64,000 bases of DNA from Coenobita brevimanus (GCA_032717465.1 CM064690.1:9070093-9134092), one strand, 5' to 3'. Shown: positions 12,090-24,681, numbered from the stretch's first letter. Notes: generated by a model from the letters alone, not told the origin. Program-made: numbers and translations.

Positions 12090-12815
12090 CCCCCCCGTTT
12101 CCTTGCTCTTTGTTGTCGTGGGGGGGCTTCGGAGACATCGATGGGGACTTGATGTGTAGGGGAGCCATAGCAGAGTACCTTATTGTACTCCAAAAGTATA
12201 GGAGTCTGGTTGCTGGGTGGATGTCATATTTGTGCCTTCACTTTGCTCAACCCTCTCCCCTCTCCTTGGGTTCCTGTCGGTGCCTCAACTAATTTTGCAA
12301 GGCCCTTTTCTTCTACTATTGCTTCTTCTTTACTTTTCTCCTATCCTCTCTATTCTATTTTTGGCATTAAAAAGTGTGGAAATTTTCACATTCATCAAAA
12401 TTCTCATCTGTGACCTCGAGTAAGTTGCAACAGGAAGGACATGGGTGTGCCCGTGGGCTATTGGCCTGGCCAATTGTGGAGGTCACGGTGGTTCGACACT
12501 ACCCCAGTATGTGGACCTTTGCAGGGACAGATCTCTGCAGAGGCGGAACTGCTGCCAAGCAGCAGCTTTCGGTTCCGGGGGTGCTGTTGCTTGGCTGTGG
12601 GACTCTCGGCCAATAGCCGGTGGCCCAGCATTGTGCTGGAAGACTTGGTCCTCCCGCACAGTGTTGCTATCCCTTGTAGGGTAGGGTAGGGAGTGCATAC
12701 TAGGAGCCTGACCTCTGCTTGGGTCGTTGGCTGGACCTGTGGACTCTGCGTTCCGCCCAAATAGTCCTTTCTTTTTCAACAGTCACGATGAGTTTTCCTG
12801 TTTCCTTAGAAAATT
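12090..12815 (+). promoter_or_regulatory. 5' untranslated region of the I-group LINE
   Basis: About 726 bp between the target duplication and the ORF1 start, GC-richer than the flanking DNA. Short open frames in it have no recognisable domain. LINE 5' UTRs usually hold an internal promoter; that role is inferred from position, and no specific promoter motif was identified. Confidence 0.5.
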
Positions 12816-14955
12816 ATGGATATTGTTATAGGTTCCCCCTCCCCCGGTTCTGCCGATTGTTTGACCCCAACGACGACCCCGGCCTCTCTTCCTGGACTGG
12901 ATACTGTTACCTTTTCTCACCCCATTATGGTGACGACTCAGAGCTCCCTTTTGACTGTGGCCTCGACTTCTTCCCCTTCTCCTACACGTTCAAGCATACT
13001 AAACACCTCATCCTCTTCGCTTACTGTGTCTTCCACTCCTCCAGCTCCTGCTTCTTGTACGTTAGTCAGCCCTTCTACTATCGTCACACTTCACCCTTAC
13101 CTTCCTTCTTTATCTCTTGCTTCTAATCCTTCAGTATCCTTTGTTTCCCTCTCCCGACCTCGTCCTTCTTCCTATGTTGCTGCTCTTTCCCTCACCTCCT
13201 CAATTTTCGGTGCACAGACGTGGTCAAAAATTTTTAACATACAGGACACAACCGACGACCTCTCACTCCACCTCAGCCTCCTTCGACAAGTAGGCAGGGA
13301 TGTCACCTTCTCAGCCCGTCCAAATGGTTCCCGCCTCCTTCTTGTTAACAGTGCTGCCCAAGCCGAGAAGGTTACATCCCTAGTCGGTAATACAGGACAA
13401 CCCATCTCCGTGTCCCCAGACACCCAACTCAATTCCACCACTGGTACTGTACGTCTACCATCCTTGATGTCCTTTGGCCAGAGGGCTTTCCCAGACTGCG
13501 CCAATGATATTAAACTAATTCTATCAGAACAACATCACCCAATACATTCAGTTCAATGTTATACAGTTCCTCCTCGTGGACGACACCAAGAACCTGCAAA
13601 TATTGTTAAAATTATTTTTGCCTCTCGCGATCTGCCCCCCCACAGTCATCATTGGAGGCACTGTTCTCCAAGTGCGAGAATACATTCCATCTCCTCGCCA
13701 GTGCACATCTTGTTGGCGCTTTGGCCATCCAGCCAAGTACTGCAGATCATCCGCAGTCTGCGCCAACTGTGCACTGGCCAGTCATTCCACCTCAGACTGC
13801 ACTTCCGCCATCCGATATTGCCCTAACTGTCAGGGTGGCCATTCTGCCACCTACCGACAATGCCCAGTTTGCCTCTTCGAGGCAGAAGTGTCCTCCGCCC
13901 GCTGGAAAACTGGCCTCTCCCTTCATGGGGCTCGTCGTAAAGTTCGCGGTCTCGGTCATCACCCGAACGTCACTTATGCACGTGTAGCCCGTCCTCCTCC
14001 CATAGTAACTTTGAATAACACAACTATTTCTTCATCCCCTTCTGTACCTGTCTGTGTATCAGCTGTCCCCTCTTCATCGCCTCTCTCCTCCTGTCTTCCC
14101 CCCACTTACTCTATCCCTACTCCTGTACCTGTTGTCTCCTCTTCCCTTTCCCCTAGTACTTCCACCCCTCCCTCTTCTCTACCTAACCCTCCCTCTACCT
14201 CAACCCCCCCGTTACAGTCTCCTCTTGTTCCTGTCTTTAATTCTTTCTCTGTTTTAGATTCCTCTACCCCCACCTTCTCATCATCCTCTTCCTTACCTAT
14301 TCCCTCTCCTCGTCCTTCCCCCCATTCCCAACCTCGTCCCTCCTCTCACCCCATTTCTGTCTCTTCTACCAGCCGTTTGGCGCCTCTGGCCCAACGTACC
14401 ATCTGACCCCCAGCCTCCTCTAATAGTAAACGCAGACTACCCACTGTGTCAGACTCTAAGTCCTCTCCCGCCCATCATCCTACTTCTCCAGCTCGTAAAG
14501 TTCGAGCGACGAATGCTCGTCCCTCTCAATCGATACACTCTGCCACGACAAAGTCCACATCTCAGCAGTCTTCTCAGTCACATCCCCGGACTACTCCACA
14601 GCCGGCTAATTGTAACAAAAAACCCTCCAGTGATGACGACAGTGAAACAATTCCTAAGATAATGGACTACATTTTAACTTCTTCGCCAGATCCAGTAAAC
14701 AATGCTGCACCCTCTCTTTCCACCCACTCTGTTGAAGTTCACTCTGTGCCACTTGATCTCCCTCCTACTCCTCTCCCTCCTTCATCCCCCCCTCCACCTT
14801 CCATCTCCTCCTCCTCTTTACCCCCCTCCTCTTCCATCTCTTCCAGTACTCTATCCCCTCTATCTCTCCCCATGCCTCCAGGCTATGGTGACCATCCTGC
14901 TCGTCCACCAGTTCAACCTTCTACCCCTATTCCTACCATCGTAACGACTCGATAA
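12816..14955 (+). pseudogene. LINE ORF1 (Gag-like, three CCHC-type zinc knuckles)
   Basis: This is the nucleic-acid-binding ORF1 of the I-group LINE, about 710 codons. The N-terminal ~200 residues are Ser/Thr/Pro-rich. A central region at about 13245-13640 precedes three zinc knuckles: CTSCWRFGHPAKYC, CANCALASHSTSDC and CPNCQGGHSATYRQC at about 13705-13875. The C-terminal third is again Pro/Ser-rich. The frame shifts by one in a seven-C run at 13635-13641, and a TGA at 14404-14406 interrupts the second half. The frame then stays open to 14955. ORF1 proteins of this type coat the RNA. This copy is inactive. Confidence 0.85.
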
Positions 14956-15082
14956 TGCATGTTATTATTTTGTAATATATTTTACTTCCTTTGTATATTT
15001 TATCATTAATTTCTTTTTATCTTTCCTAGACTCTGTTTTTCTGTTAGGTTTTATTTTTTATTTTTGGTGTTTTAAAGTTTTA

Positions 15083-18000
15083 ATGTCTATTTTACAATGG
15101 AACATACGCAGTTTTACGGCCCATCGCAACGACCTTCGCTATCTTCTTTCAGTTTACTCTCCGTCCTTAGTTTGTCTACAAGAACCCCGTTTGCCTTCCC
15201 CTCCGGTACCTATACCTGGCTATTGTTTCTTGTTCTCCCCTGCTTCTCTTTCTGCATCAGCTATCCTAGTCCATCACACTGTTCCTTTCGAACATCTGTC
15301 CATTAATACCACCATTCCATGCCATTTTATTCGGGTTTTTCTCAAACATTGGATTACAGTGGTTTCTGTTTATTTCTCTCCATCCCAGCCTATCGATTTC
15401 TCTGCCTTATCTCTTTTACTGTCCCAATTACCCACTCCAATTTTATTGTTGGGAGATTTTAACTGTCGTCATGCCTTATGGGGCGACACCATTACTAATT
15501 CGCGTGGCCGCCAACTTGAATCTTTTATTTTTAATAATAATTTATCCTTATTAAATACAGGAATGTCAACGCACATTGACGATAAAACTCATACTTTCTC
15601 CTGTCTGGATCTCTCCCTGTGCTCCTCTTCTGTTTCTCTAGATTTCCATTGGTCTGTCCTTTCGGACGCCGTATATAGTGATCAATTTCCTATAAGGCTT
15701 ACTTTCACTACATATTGTCCCATACTCAGGTCCCCTTGATGGAGTTTTCCAAAAGCTGACTGGCCAACATTTACTTCTCTAACCGTTCCTTCTATACACT
15801 CTTCTTCCTTCGCTACTGTTTTAGATATGCTTACATATTTTAATGTATTAGTTCTGAGTGCAGCTTTGACAGCGATTCCTAGGTCGTCCCGTCCTTTTAC
15901 TTCAAAGTGCGGACTGTACTGTGGCACTCCGTGTTAAACGTGCACGTTGGAAGAGTTTCCTGCGCAAACGCAACACCCCGGATGAACAGAGTGCATTCCT
16001 ACTGTTTAAAAAGGCTCGAGCTGTTCTTCGTAAGACTGTTAAACGGGCTAAACGCTGTAGCTGGAGATTGTACGTTTCCATCATTACTACCAATACACCC
16101 ATTGCATCCGTCTGGAAACGTATACGCAAAATAGCGGGTAAACATCTTCCCATGCCCTGTCCTGTCCTACATTTAGATGGGGAATCAGTTGCAGATGCTC
16201 ATCTAGTTGCTAATGGCTTAGGTCTTCATTTTAGTAATGTTAGTAGCGGCTCTCATCTCTCACCTGACTTCCATACCCTTAAAGCTGCTACTGAATGTAC
16301 CCAGTTGTCTTCAAGCTGTCATCTAATCAGTCATATAACGCGCCATTCACACTCCATGAATTGTCGTCTGCCCTTTGCCTTTGTAAGAACACTTGCGAGG
16401 GCCCTGATGGCATACACTATAATATGCTCCGTCACCTTTCCCCCCAGGCCATGGCCTTATTATTAACTATTTGTAATCGTATCTGGACAGAGGGTATTTT
16501 TCCTCCCTCTTTTCGTAGTGCCGTCATTCTCCCATTTCTTAAACCAGGAAAGCAAGGCCATGCCCCTCAAGATTATCGCCCTATTGCTCTTACTAGCTGT
16601 CTTTGCAAATTGCTCGAGCGTATGATAAATCATCGTCTTATGTGGCTCCTAGAATCCAAGCAACTTTTGTCCTCTTCACAGTTTGGTTTTCGAAAAGCTC
16701 GTGGCACCTTAACTCCCCTCCTAAATCTAGAGACTTATATCCGTTCAGCCTTTGCCATTCGACAATCTGTTATCGCGGTGTTTTTTGACCTTGAGAAAGC
16801 TTATGACACAACCTGGCGCTATCATATTTTACGCACAGTTCGTTCTTGTGGTATTGATGGTAACCTTGGTGTTTTCTTAAAGAATTTTCTATCAGCTCGC
16901 TTCTTTAGAGTCTGTGTCCAGCATACTTATTCAGATCCATTTCCACAATACGAAGGTGTTCCCCAAGGCAGTGTTCTTAGCACTTTTCTGTTTTTATTGG
17001 CAATTAATGGGATTGTTTCTTGTCTCCCAGTTGGTGTCCGCTCTTCTTTATATGTAGATGATATTGCAATATATGCCTCAAATTCTGACATCTCTGCCCT
17101 TAGTGCTCTTATTCAACATACAGTTTCCGCTGCCTCAGAATGGGCCACTTCTCATGGTTTTCGGTTCTCTCCTCTTAAGTCTCATGCTATTACTTTTACT
17201 CACTCTCATCATATTTCTCAACCACCTCTTTTTCTTTATGGTACTCCTCTCCCATACAAAACCTCCGCTTCCTTTCTTGGCCTTCTTTTTGACTCTCGTC
17301 TTACTTGGAAAGATCATATTACCTCCTTGAAAACGTCAGCCTTGCAACGCCTCCGTCTCTTACAAACTTTGTCTCATGTGTCGTGGGGTGCTGATCGGAT
17401 TACTCTTCTTCGCCTCCATATTGTTCTCGTTCTCTCCAAACTTGATTACGGTTGCCAAGTTTATTCTTCTGCTTCAGACACCGTCCTCCAATAACTCGAT
17501 TCTGTACATCATCACCGTTTACGTCTGGCTCTTGGTGCCTTTAAGTCCTCCCCAGTTGAGAGTCTGTATGCTGAATCAGGAGTTCCATCACTCTTCCGCC
17601 GTCGCGCTCTACTTTCTCTTCGTGCCTATGCTAAGTTGCACTGTTTTCCTCATACCCCTTCTCTCCTTCCCCCCGGTCTTGACTTAGACAGGTTTTCTTC
17701 TCCTAGGACCAAGCCACCTTTTGCAGTTCGAGCTCGTACTCTCCTCTCACACTCCTCCCTTACAATTTGTAATGTTTTCTCTTTCCACACATGTCTTTTT
17801 CCTCCATGGCTACTTCCACGACCCCATGTTTGCCCTTCCATTTTCCCTTATTCCAAGTCCAATTCTCCTTCCTTCATTCTCTGTTCCCGGTTTTCTGATC
17901 ATCTCTCCCACCATTCCTCTGCAATACCTATATACACTGATGGTTCAAAAACCCCTGCAGGTGTTGGATTTGCGATTCTCTTTCCTAACACTTCTTATCA

Positions 18001-18760
18001 TTTTAGCCTTCCTGCTTATACAAGTGTTCTAACAGCAGAGTTATATGCCCTTTTGTTTTGCATTACGGTATATTTACCGTGCATCCTCTTCCTCATTTGT
18101 GATATTCTCTGATTCATATAGTGCTCTATCCCTTCTCCAGTCACCTTCTGCCTCTCATCCATTAGTACTTCGTATCTTGGAATGGTTGTTCCGTATCTCC
18201 TCTCGTCGTAAAACAGTCCAGTTCTGTTGGGTCCCAGGACATGTGGGTATCGCGGGCAATGAACATGCTGATCAGTTGGCTCGCATGGCAGTTAGCAGGG
18301 ATGTCTCTCCTTCCTTCCTCATTCCAGTTTCTGATCTTCTTCCTGCTCTATTCTTCCTTCCTTCAACACAAGGTGGCAGTCTTGTTGGGACTCTATCACT
18401 AATAATAAACTGCGTGTTGTTAAACCTTCTGTCTCCCCCTGGTCGACCCCTTGCCACCGTAACAGGAGGTGGGAGACCGCTTTAGCTCGTCTCAGAATCG
18501 GCCATACTAGACTTACCCACTCTTATTTGATGTCTGGTGGTCGACCTCCCCTTTGTACTCGGTGCAGTACCATTCTCTCCATACGGCATATTTTCCTTGA
18601 TTGTCCTCTTTACACTATACAGCGACGTGTTGCATTTCCTTTTTTGTCTCGCATCCAACGTACCCCTCTTCTTGCAGACTTTCTCCGAGAATCACCATAT
18701 TTTTCCTTCCGTAATATCATGTCCTTCCTTACCTCTATTGGTCTTCTTTCTGACATCTAA
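15083..18760 (+). pseudogene. LINE ORF2: AP endonuclease, reverse transcriptase, RNase H, zinc knuckle
   Basis: ORF2 begins 128 bp after ORF1 with the endonuclease motif LQWNIRSF, followed by LVCLQEP and LLLGDFNCRH (15083-15739). The RT (about 16310-17494) shows [49 protein letters not shown] and the catalytic YVDDIAIY. RNase H (about 17930-18300) shows IYTDGSK, TAELYALL, SDSYSAL and WVPGHVGIAGNEHAD. The tail has CTRC-H-C near 18555-18610 and stops at 18760. A stop ends the endonuclease frame at 15739, another interrupts at 17492-17494, and frame changes occur near 15740-15920, 16310, 18050 and 18380. Not functional. Confidence 0.9.
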
Positions 18761-19059
18761 TTCTGTTCCTTACCTCAGTAGTCCCATGTGTGATATGATA
18801 TACTTCTTCCATTGACCCATTTCCTACATGACGCCGTGTCTGTGTTCCTGACCCACCCAATGTACACAACTTGTAGCCGATGATCCGGCTTTGTGCTGGA
18901 TTTTGGCACTAGGTTCCTATTGTTCTTCTTCTTCTTCATGATCATGCATACGTATGTAGACATTTAGTTACATAATAGTGATAAAAGCTGACTAAACCCA
19001 ATTACTCAGTATGTTACTCACAATAATTTCCACCCGACAGTAATACATGGCACCCCAAA

Positions 19060-19192
19060 CCACTCACCCCCATCACTGTCTGGTCTGACACAGTTGTCAG
19101 ACTTGTGAAGCTATCCCTGCTGCTCCGACTTATCTGTTCGAATATTTACGGGGTTCGGAACGAAGACACGACTTTTTTGGCTGACTATACAT
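19060..19192 (-). repeat. Inverted copy of repeat X
   Basis: Reverse complement of the X repeat at 7670-7810. Shared landmarks are GGGGTTCGGA, CGACTTTTTTGGCTGAC and CCAAACCACTCACCCCC. It ends directly against the palindromic start of the next P repeat. Together with the 7.7-kb copy it brackets 11 kb of inserted repeats. Confidence 0.7.
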
Positions 19193-19350
19193 AGTGAGTG
19201 AACTCGCTATAACTGTTGGTTCAACTTACACTTTATTTCTCAACGTATATAATACTTTTCCACTAACATTACACCCGTTTCCACTTTATATAATTGTTAT
19301 CACATATTTACAGGCCCTACTATTATATTGAGTGTCATATTATCGCATAG
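19193..19350 (+). repeat. P repeat, single copy with palindromic start
   Basis: Begins with an imperfect 9-bp stem (CATAGTGAG / CTCGCTATG, around TGAA) and continues CTATAACTGTTGGTTCAAC to TTATCGCATAG. This is an uninterrupted version of the copy at 28.1 kb and serves as the reference empty site for the retroposon there. Confidence 0.75.
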
Positions 19351-19972
19351 GTACTATCACGAACAAAAGTCCGTTCCCCTAACCAGCCACTGTGTGAATC
19401 AGAAACACCTGAGGATTGAACAACGAAGCAGCTGAAAGAAGTGCCTTTTTCATCCAACAGATGGCGCACAGAAATGTTTATGTAGGGAGGTTGGGAGAGG
19501 GAGGTGCGACGAGAGGATGTTTGTATCTGCGTGCAGATAACGTAGCTTTATCACCGGATGTTGATATGGTTACGAGTGTGAGAGCGATGGATTACAACAC
19601 GAACGATAAATAATGTTCGGTGTATGTTGTAGCAACAGTAGTAGTTATTATTATGATTACTAGCAAAATACTGAAATCACACGTGTTAAGTGTTAGAGCA
19701 GAGGCATATGATACTTCTTCTATACAGTATTTGTTATATTATTTTATGATCATCATCATCCGGACCTCCTTTCCCACCCAAGGGCAGGGTGAGGAGTAGC
19801 AGTGTCCAGACAGCACAAATTTGCCAAATCCAATAGGCCACGCTTCCATTCACTCATCATTCAAGCCCCCGGAATCCTGGCTCTACTGGATACGCCGAAA
19901 ACATTCACCACATGCTGCAGCTTCACACAAACGGTCGATAAACGGCCAGCATTCAGACAACCTGTTATACCA
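19351..19972 (+). repeat. Repeat Y with a short ORF, inverted copy at 27660-28121
   Basis: Starts TACTATCACGAACAAAAGTC and extends to GACAACCTGTTATACC. The inverted copy lies at 27660-28121. Both copies keep a 65-residue frame (here 19416-19613, MNNEAAERSA... to YNTNDK) differing at about five residues. I do not recognise the peptide, and retention over so short a span is not evidence of selection. This copy is interrupted by repeat R (19748-19932). Confidence 0.7.
19748..19932 (-). mobile_element. Repeat R: ~185-bp retroposon with (GAT)n tail, inserted in repeat Y
   Basis: On the minus strand the element ends GGTCCGGATGATGATGATC, a (GAT)n tail like that of the tRNA-derived SINE at 34331-34722. 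The Y copy at 28 kb passes from ATATTATTTTA straight to GGTCGATAAACGG with no insert, so it is an empty site. A second R copy with the same inner boundaries lies at 57262-57447. No A/B box is evident, so it may be a 5'-truncated SINE or LINE tail. Confidence 0.65.
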
Positions 19973-20991
19973 AAATAAATTATTTTTTTCCGTTATACAT
20001 TATTAGAGTTTATTCCACACAATACCAACACATGTTAAATATCTCGCAGATAAAGAAAAACATCGCACACCGTTATGTGTATATCATCAAGAAATATTGC
20101 GTCCCCTCCCCACCAAATACTAAGTTTAGTGCAGGAATTATTGACTGAAATACATCTACGGTTACACCTGGCAAGTTTCCCTTCACCTCGGGTCAATATA
20201 ACGGAAGTGGTGTTCATTATTCTTTGTTTTTCACTTTACCCCACTGATGAGCTAGTTTAATGTGCAAAAATAGCACTGTAGTGTTTTTGTTTTTTTGTTT
20301 TTTTCCTCTTGGTAAACTAGTACCTTCAGTGAGGTAAACTGTAAAACAAGGCATATTGTGTAGACTATAGTTATTGTTAGGCCGAACCTTAGTTGAGGCA
20401 AACCTGTGACAGTAACCTTAGCTTTATCCTGACTCGACTGGTGCGGATGGAATAGGCAGTCCATACATTGTACAGACACTATCAGCTTCCTAGACTCGTT
20501 AACAAGGGCTAGTAACTATGCAGTTACATAGGCTGTTCACGCCGTGCAAGGAAGATGGGGAAATCTAAAACACTCCTTAGTGACAATTTCACAATAACGA
20601 GGACACTGTATTTCTGCAGACATTATGAGGAACAAATGGTTAGCAACAAGCCACAAGTTAATGACAGATATATATATATATATAAAGAAATTTAACCTAA
20701 TTTCAAAATGTATTAACTACTTCTGAAAAACAAATGAGCCAGAATGAAAAGCTAATCTGAACATAAAGCAGCACGATAATTCCTGAATAAAATAAATAGC
20801 AAGAACAAAGAAAAAAACAGTCCGGATACACAGACCACAGGCCAAACATCGACTGCACTGGACTCGTTGATCACTGGTTTATTAGGACTGCTAATCCATT
20901 TAATTAGACACTGTATCATACACAGCAAATATCGTAACCAAAACCTGTGTCAGTAATATCTCGCAAAAGAAATTTCATATGTGGTGAAATA

Positions 20992-20993
<2 letters not shown>
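19973..20993. other. No recognisable gene
   Basis: AT-rich sequence with short frames only. A (TA)n tract lies at about 20668-20684. No match to the other repeats in the window was noticed. Confidence 0.45.

Positions 20994-21055
<62 letters not shown>
20994..21055. repeat. Compound (TC)n(TA)n microsatellite, Gypsy target
   Basis: About 30 bp of TC repeats followed by about 32 bp of TA repeats. The Gypsy element is inserted in the TA part, because TA repeats resume on its other side at 27444-27480. Confidence 0.95.
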
Positions 21056-21059
<4 letters not shown>

Positions 21060-21845
21060 ACGGAACAGAGAAAGATAATGTACACTTTAAGTGAGAATAC
21101 TAATAATCACTACTGTCCCGTAAAGGTCCAGGTTCAAAACAAAAGAGTTAGGTAAAATTACAAGTTAAAGTTTAATGCTCAAACTAACAACAGAACATTC
21201 AGGACTCATAAGGATAATGTAATGGCAAAAACAGGTTAAATATATGGTTAACTGCAATTGCCTCTATTAACACGAAATTAGCATGAGTAAATTTATCTAA
21301 GTCAGCCCTGTTAAAATGAGATACCACGTAATACTCAGTGAATGCCAGATATATTATTACAGATGCAAAACATTATTAATGATGGCTGACAATAAGAACC
21401 TTACATAAATTACAAAAACCTTACTAGGCCTAAGAATCAACCTTATGCTACACAGTACAAGAAAAAAAATGCAAGAACAGTTATACTTAAATTACACACA
21501 GCTGCTAGATGGCTGGAGACTTCCTGAGCACTCACAATAATAACAACTGTACAGGGGAGGACAGAGATGTGAGCAAAATGAGGAGTAGATCTAAGTGGCA
21601 ATGATGCAGAGACTGAGCTCATTATATAGGGGCCGGCAGAGCTTGATACAACTTGTAAGAAGGACGCGCAAATGAAGCCATGGGGACAAAGAGTTGACAA
21701 TCCCGCTCTAAACAACAGAAAGAACGACTTAATCTACTATAACGGTAGAAGGGGGGACTGAGGCAGAACACGCTCGTGATCAAACATGCAGCATACTGTG
21801 CGTTAAAATTACACAAAGGATGATGAAATCATAGGCTATGTAACA
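21056..21845 (-). repeat. 3' LTR of the Gypsy element
   Basis: About 790 bp, starting TGTTAC and ending GTAACA as read on the plus strand. Compared by eye with the other LTR it differs at about 23 positions (about 97% identity), including a one-base change in an A-run. Short frames inside it recur in both LTRs and are not genes. Confidence 0.92.
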
Positions 21846-21855
21846 CCTCCCCACA
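21846..21855 (-). promoter_or_regulatory. Polypurine tract
   Basis: On the minus strand GTGGGGAGG lies immediately before the TGTTAC start of the 3' LTR. This is the expected position and composition of the plus-strand primer. Confidence 0.75.
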
Positions 21856-21906
21856 AAGAAAAAGAAATTTACAAAGGAAATTTCTTATTACTCTAAAACA
21901 ATCTGT

Positions 21907-24681
21907 CTAAAGTCTAGATAAGCAATCTGCAATAACATTTTCTTTCCCCTTGACATGTTGTATGTCTAATGAATACTCCTGAAGAAGTAGACTCCATCTT
22001 GTCAATCTCTGATTTTTATCTTTAAACTTACTAAGGAATTTCAGTGGGTTATGATCGGTATAAATGACTATGGGGTCAAAACCAGAACACAAATAAAATG
22101 AAAAATGCTGTAAACCCAAAATCAAGGCCAAAAGCTCTTTCTTAATAGTTGAGTAGTTCTTTTGAGGTGGAGTGAACTTCTTACTGTAATAAGATACAGG
22201 GTGTTCAATACCCTGATCATCCTCTTACAGCAAAACAGCCCCAGCTCCTGTATCACTTGCATCAACAGCCATCTTAAAAGGCTTAGCAAAATTTGGAGTA
22301 GCGAGCACTGGCTGACTTAGTAGGATAGCTTTAAGTTTGTTGAAAGAGGATTCACATTTATCGGTCCAGACAAATTTAACTCCCTTTTTCAGTAGGTCTG
22401 TAAGTGGTGATACAAGAATTGAAAAGTTAAGAACAAATCTCCTGTAATAACCTACCATTCCCAGAAATCTTTGTAGCTCTTTCCTACTTTTAGGTCTGGA
22501 AAGATCACTTATAACCAGAACCTTAGCTGCTGGTGGTGCAACGTGTCCATCACCAATTATGTATCCAAGGTACTGAACTTTAGCTTGACCAGACTCACAC
22601 TTTGATAAATTAGCTACAAGATTAGCCTGAACCAAACGCTCAAGAAATTTACTGACATGGCATAGGTGATCTCTCCAGTTGTCACTGAAGATTAATACAT
22701 CATCAATATAAACAACACACCCTGCCAAACCCTCTGTTACAACATTCATGAGCTTCTGAAATGTGGCTGGTGCATTCTTCATTCTATATGGCATTACAGA
22801 ACATGCAAAAGTCTTTCCTAGTGTTACAAAACATGAGATCTCCCTAGCACGTTCAGCCATAGGTACTTGCCAGTATCCCTTTAACAAATCAAACTTACTT
22901 ATGTACCTAGCCTTTCCGATCTTGTCTATGAAATCTTCCACGCGAGGGAGAGGGTAAGTGTCTGTTTTGGTTATCTGATTAACACGTCTGTAGTCGATGC
23001 AAAGCCGCTGTGACCCACCTGGCTTAGGGACTAGAGTGACAGGAGAACTCCACTCGCTCTGACAGGGCTCAATCATCTTGTGGTCCAACAGGTAGCCAAG
23101 CTCCTTCTGGATGAGAGGAACTTTCACTGGGTTCACACGGTAAGGAGGCAGTTTAATTGGCTTTGCGTCTCCAACATCGACATCATGCATCAACACAGTA
23201 GTTCTTCCTGGAGTGGCATGGAACACTTGCAGGTACTCCTGCAGTAATGCCGAAAACTCCTGCCTTTCCTCGGGAGGTAGATAAGAAAGCTTAGTCTGGA
23301 GATCATTCATGATATCAGGATTCTTCCCCAAACTATCACTCAGGCTCATACTGCATGGGAGAGCTTCACTTGCAGACTCGGGTGGAACAGCTATAGTGCA
23401 GACTGGATTATTTTCGTCCCGCCTGTGATATAACTTTAGCATGTTGATGTGACAAAGTTGCTTGTTCTTTCTACGATCTGGTGTGGCGATGACATAGTTG
23501 ACATCACTGAGTTTCTTCTCCACGAAATAAGGACCACTAAACTTGGCTTGAAGAGGTTGCCCATGAACTGGTAGCAGAATCAAAACCTGATCTCCTGGCT
23601 GAAAGTGGCGTAACCTGGACTTCTTATCATACCAAGTCTTCATCTTCTCCTGAGCAGCTCCTAAATTCTCTCTCGCCAGCTGTAAAGCAGTGGACAGCCG
23701 TTCTTTGAACTTCATCACATACTCCAGCAGGTTGACGTCATCTTCCTCCGACAGCCAGCATTCCTTGAGTAGCTTAAGGGGTCCTCTTACTTCATGGCCA
23801 AACAGTAGTTCAAAAGGTGAGAAGCCCAGTGATTCATTTGGAGATTCTCTTGCGGCAAATACAACGAATGGAAGACCTTTATCCCAGTCTTTCTGATGTT
23901 CCAAACAGTATTTCTTGAGCATCGATTTGAATGTTTGATGATATCTCTCCAACGCTCCTTGGGTCTGGGGATGGTAAGCTGAAGACGTGATCTGGGAGAT
24001 GCCCAACTCTTTCAGAGACTGCTTGAAAACATTTGACATGAAATTACTTCCCCGGTCTGACTGTACCTCCTTGGGCAGACCAAACTTTGTGAAGAACCCT
24101 AGCATTTCCTTAACCACGTTCTTTGCTGAGATATTTCTAAGTGGAATGGCTTCAGGATAATGAGTAGCCATATCAATCAGGGTCAACACATAAGAAAATC
24201 CTGAAGAAGTCTTAGGAAGAGGGCCCACAATATCCACCAACACACGGGTGAATGGCTTCTCAAAAGGAGGAATGGGAACTAGAGGTGCAACCTTTTCAGT
24301 CTGATTACACTTCCCCACAACTTGACAGGTGTGACAAGACTTACAATACCAGGAAACATCCCTGAAGATACCTGGCCAGTAGAAGTGTTTCAAAATGCGT
24401 GCCACAGTCTTCCTCACTCCAAGGTGTCCTGCCAAACTGGAATCATGAGCCACTCTAATGATATCCTGCCTACAAACACGAGGGATGACAACTTGATGTA
24501 CAACCTCCCATTCACAGTCGGCTGATACTGCTGGGGGTCTCCACTTCCTCATAAGTACTCTTGACTTTACATAATAACAAGTAGAAGCACCAGCTGACTC
24601 TTCCTCACTGCAAGCAGAGTTAGCTAGACCTTTCAACTCAGGGTCAGCAACCTGCAACTCAATCAACTCTTGACGAGACAA
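21907..24681 (-). pseudogene. pol: Gypsy Pol: integrase, then reverse transcriptase and RNase H (one stop)
   Basis: A 924-codon frame with one TAA at 22225-22227. Integrase comes first: zinc-binding HHCC region with H79, H86, C116 and C119; catalytic core D150 (VDIVGP), D209 (SDRGSNF) and E245 (ALERYHQ), spaced as DD35E; and a GPY/F module near 361-420 (QPGDQV, FSGPYFV, INMLKLY). RT follows at about 500-700 with PGGSQRLCIDYRRVNQ, KFDLLKGYW (D598) and YIDDVLIF (D660, D661). RNase H starts near D807 (VDASDTGAGAV) and continues past the stop with TDHNPLKFL to ADCLSRL. The frame overlaps Gag-PR by 19 bp in another phase. The stop truncates RNase H; RT and integrase motifs look intact. Confidence 0.92.

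Larger units (their letters stand above)
12090..18935 (+). mobile_element. Near full-length I-group LINE with 13-bp target duplication
   Basis: The element runs from a C-run start through ORF1, ORF2 and a 3' UTR to a (TTC)n tail at about 18922-18935. The 13-bp sequence TCATGATCATGCA occurs at 12077-12089 and again at 18936-18948, a perfect target-site duplication. ORF2 carries endonuclease, RT, RNase H and a terminal zinc knuckle. RNase H after RT places it in the I group of LINEs (I, Ingi, Nimb, LOA, R1), not jockey, L1 or CR1. A simple-repeat tail in place of poly(A) also fits I-type elements. The insertion sits just downstream of the minisatellite block. Confidence 0.92.

Noticed and set aside
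19416..19613. 65-residue ORF present in both copies of repeat Y as a conserved gene
   Set aside because: It is short, differs at about five residues, has no recognisable domain, and both copies are simply parts of a dispersed repeat.
21443..21715. Open frames repeated at 21.5 kb and 27.1 kb
   Set aside because: They lie inside the two LTRs of the Gypsy element and recur only because the LTRs are duplicates.
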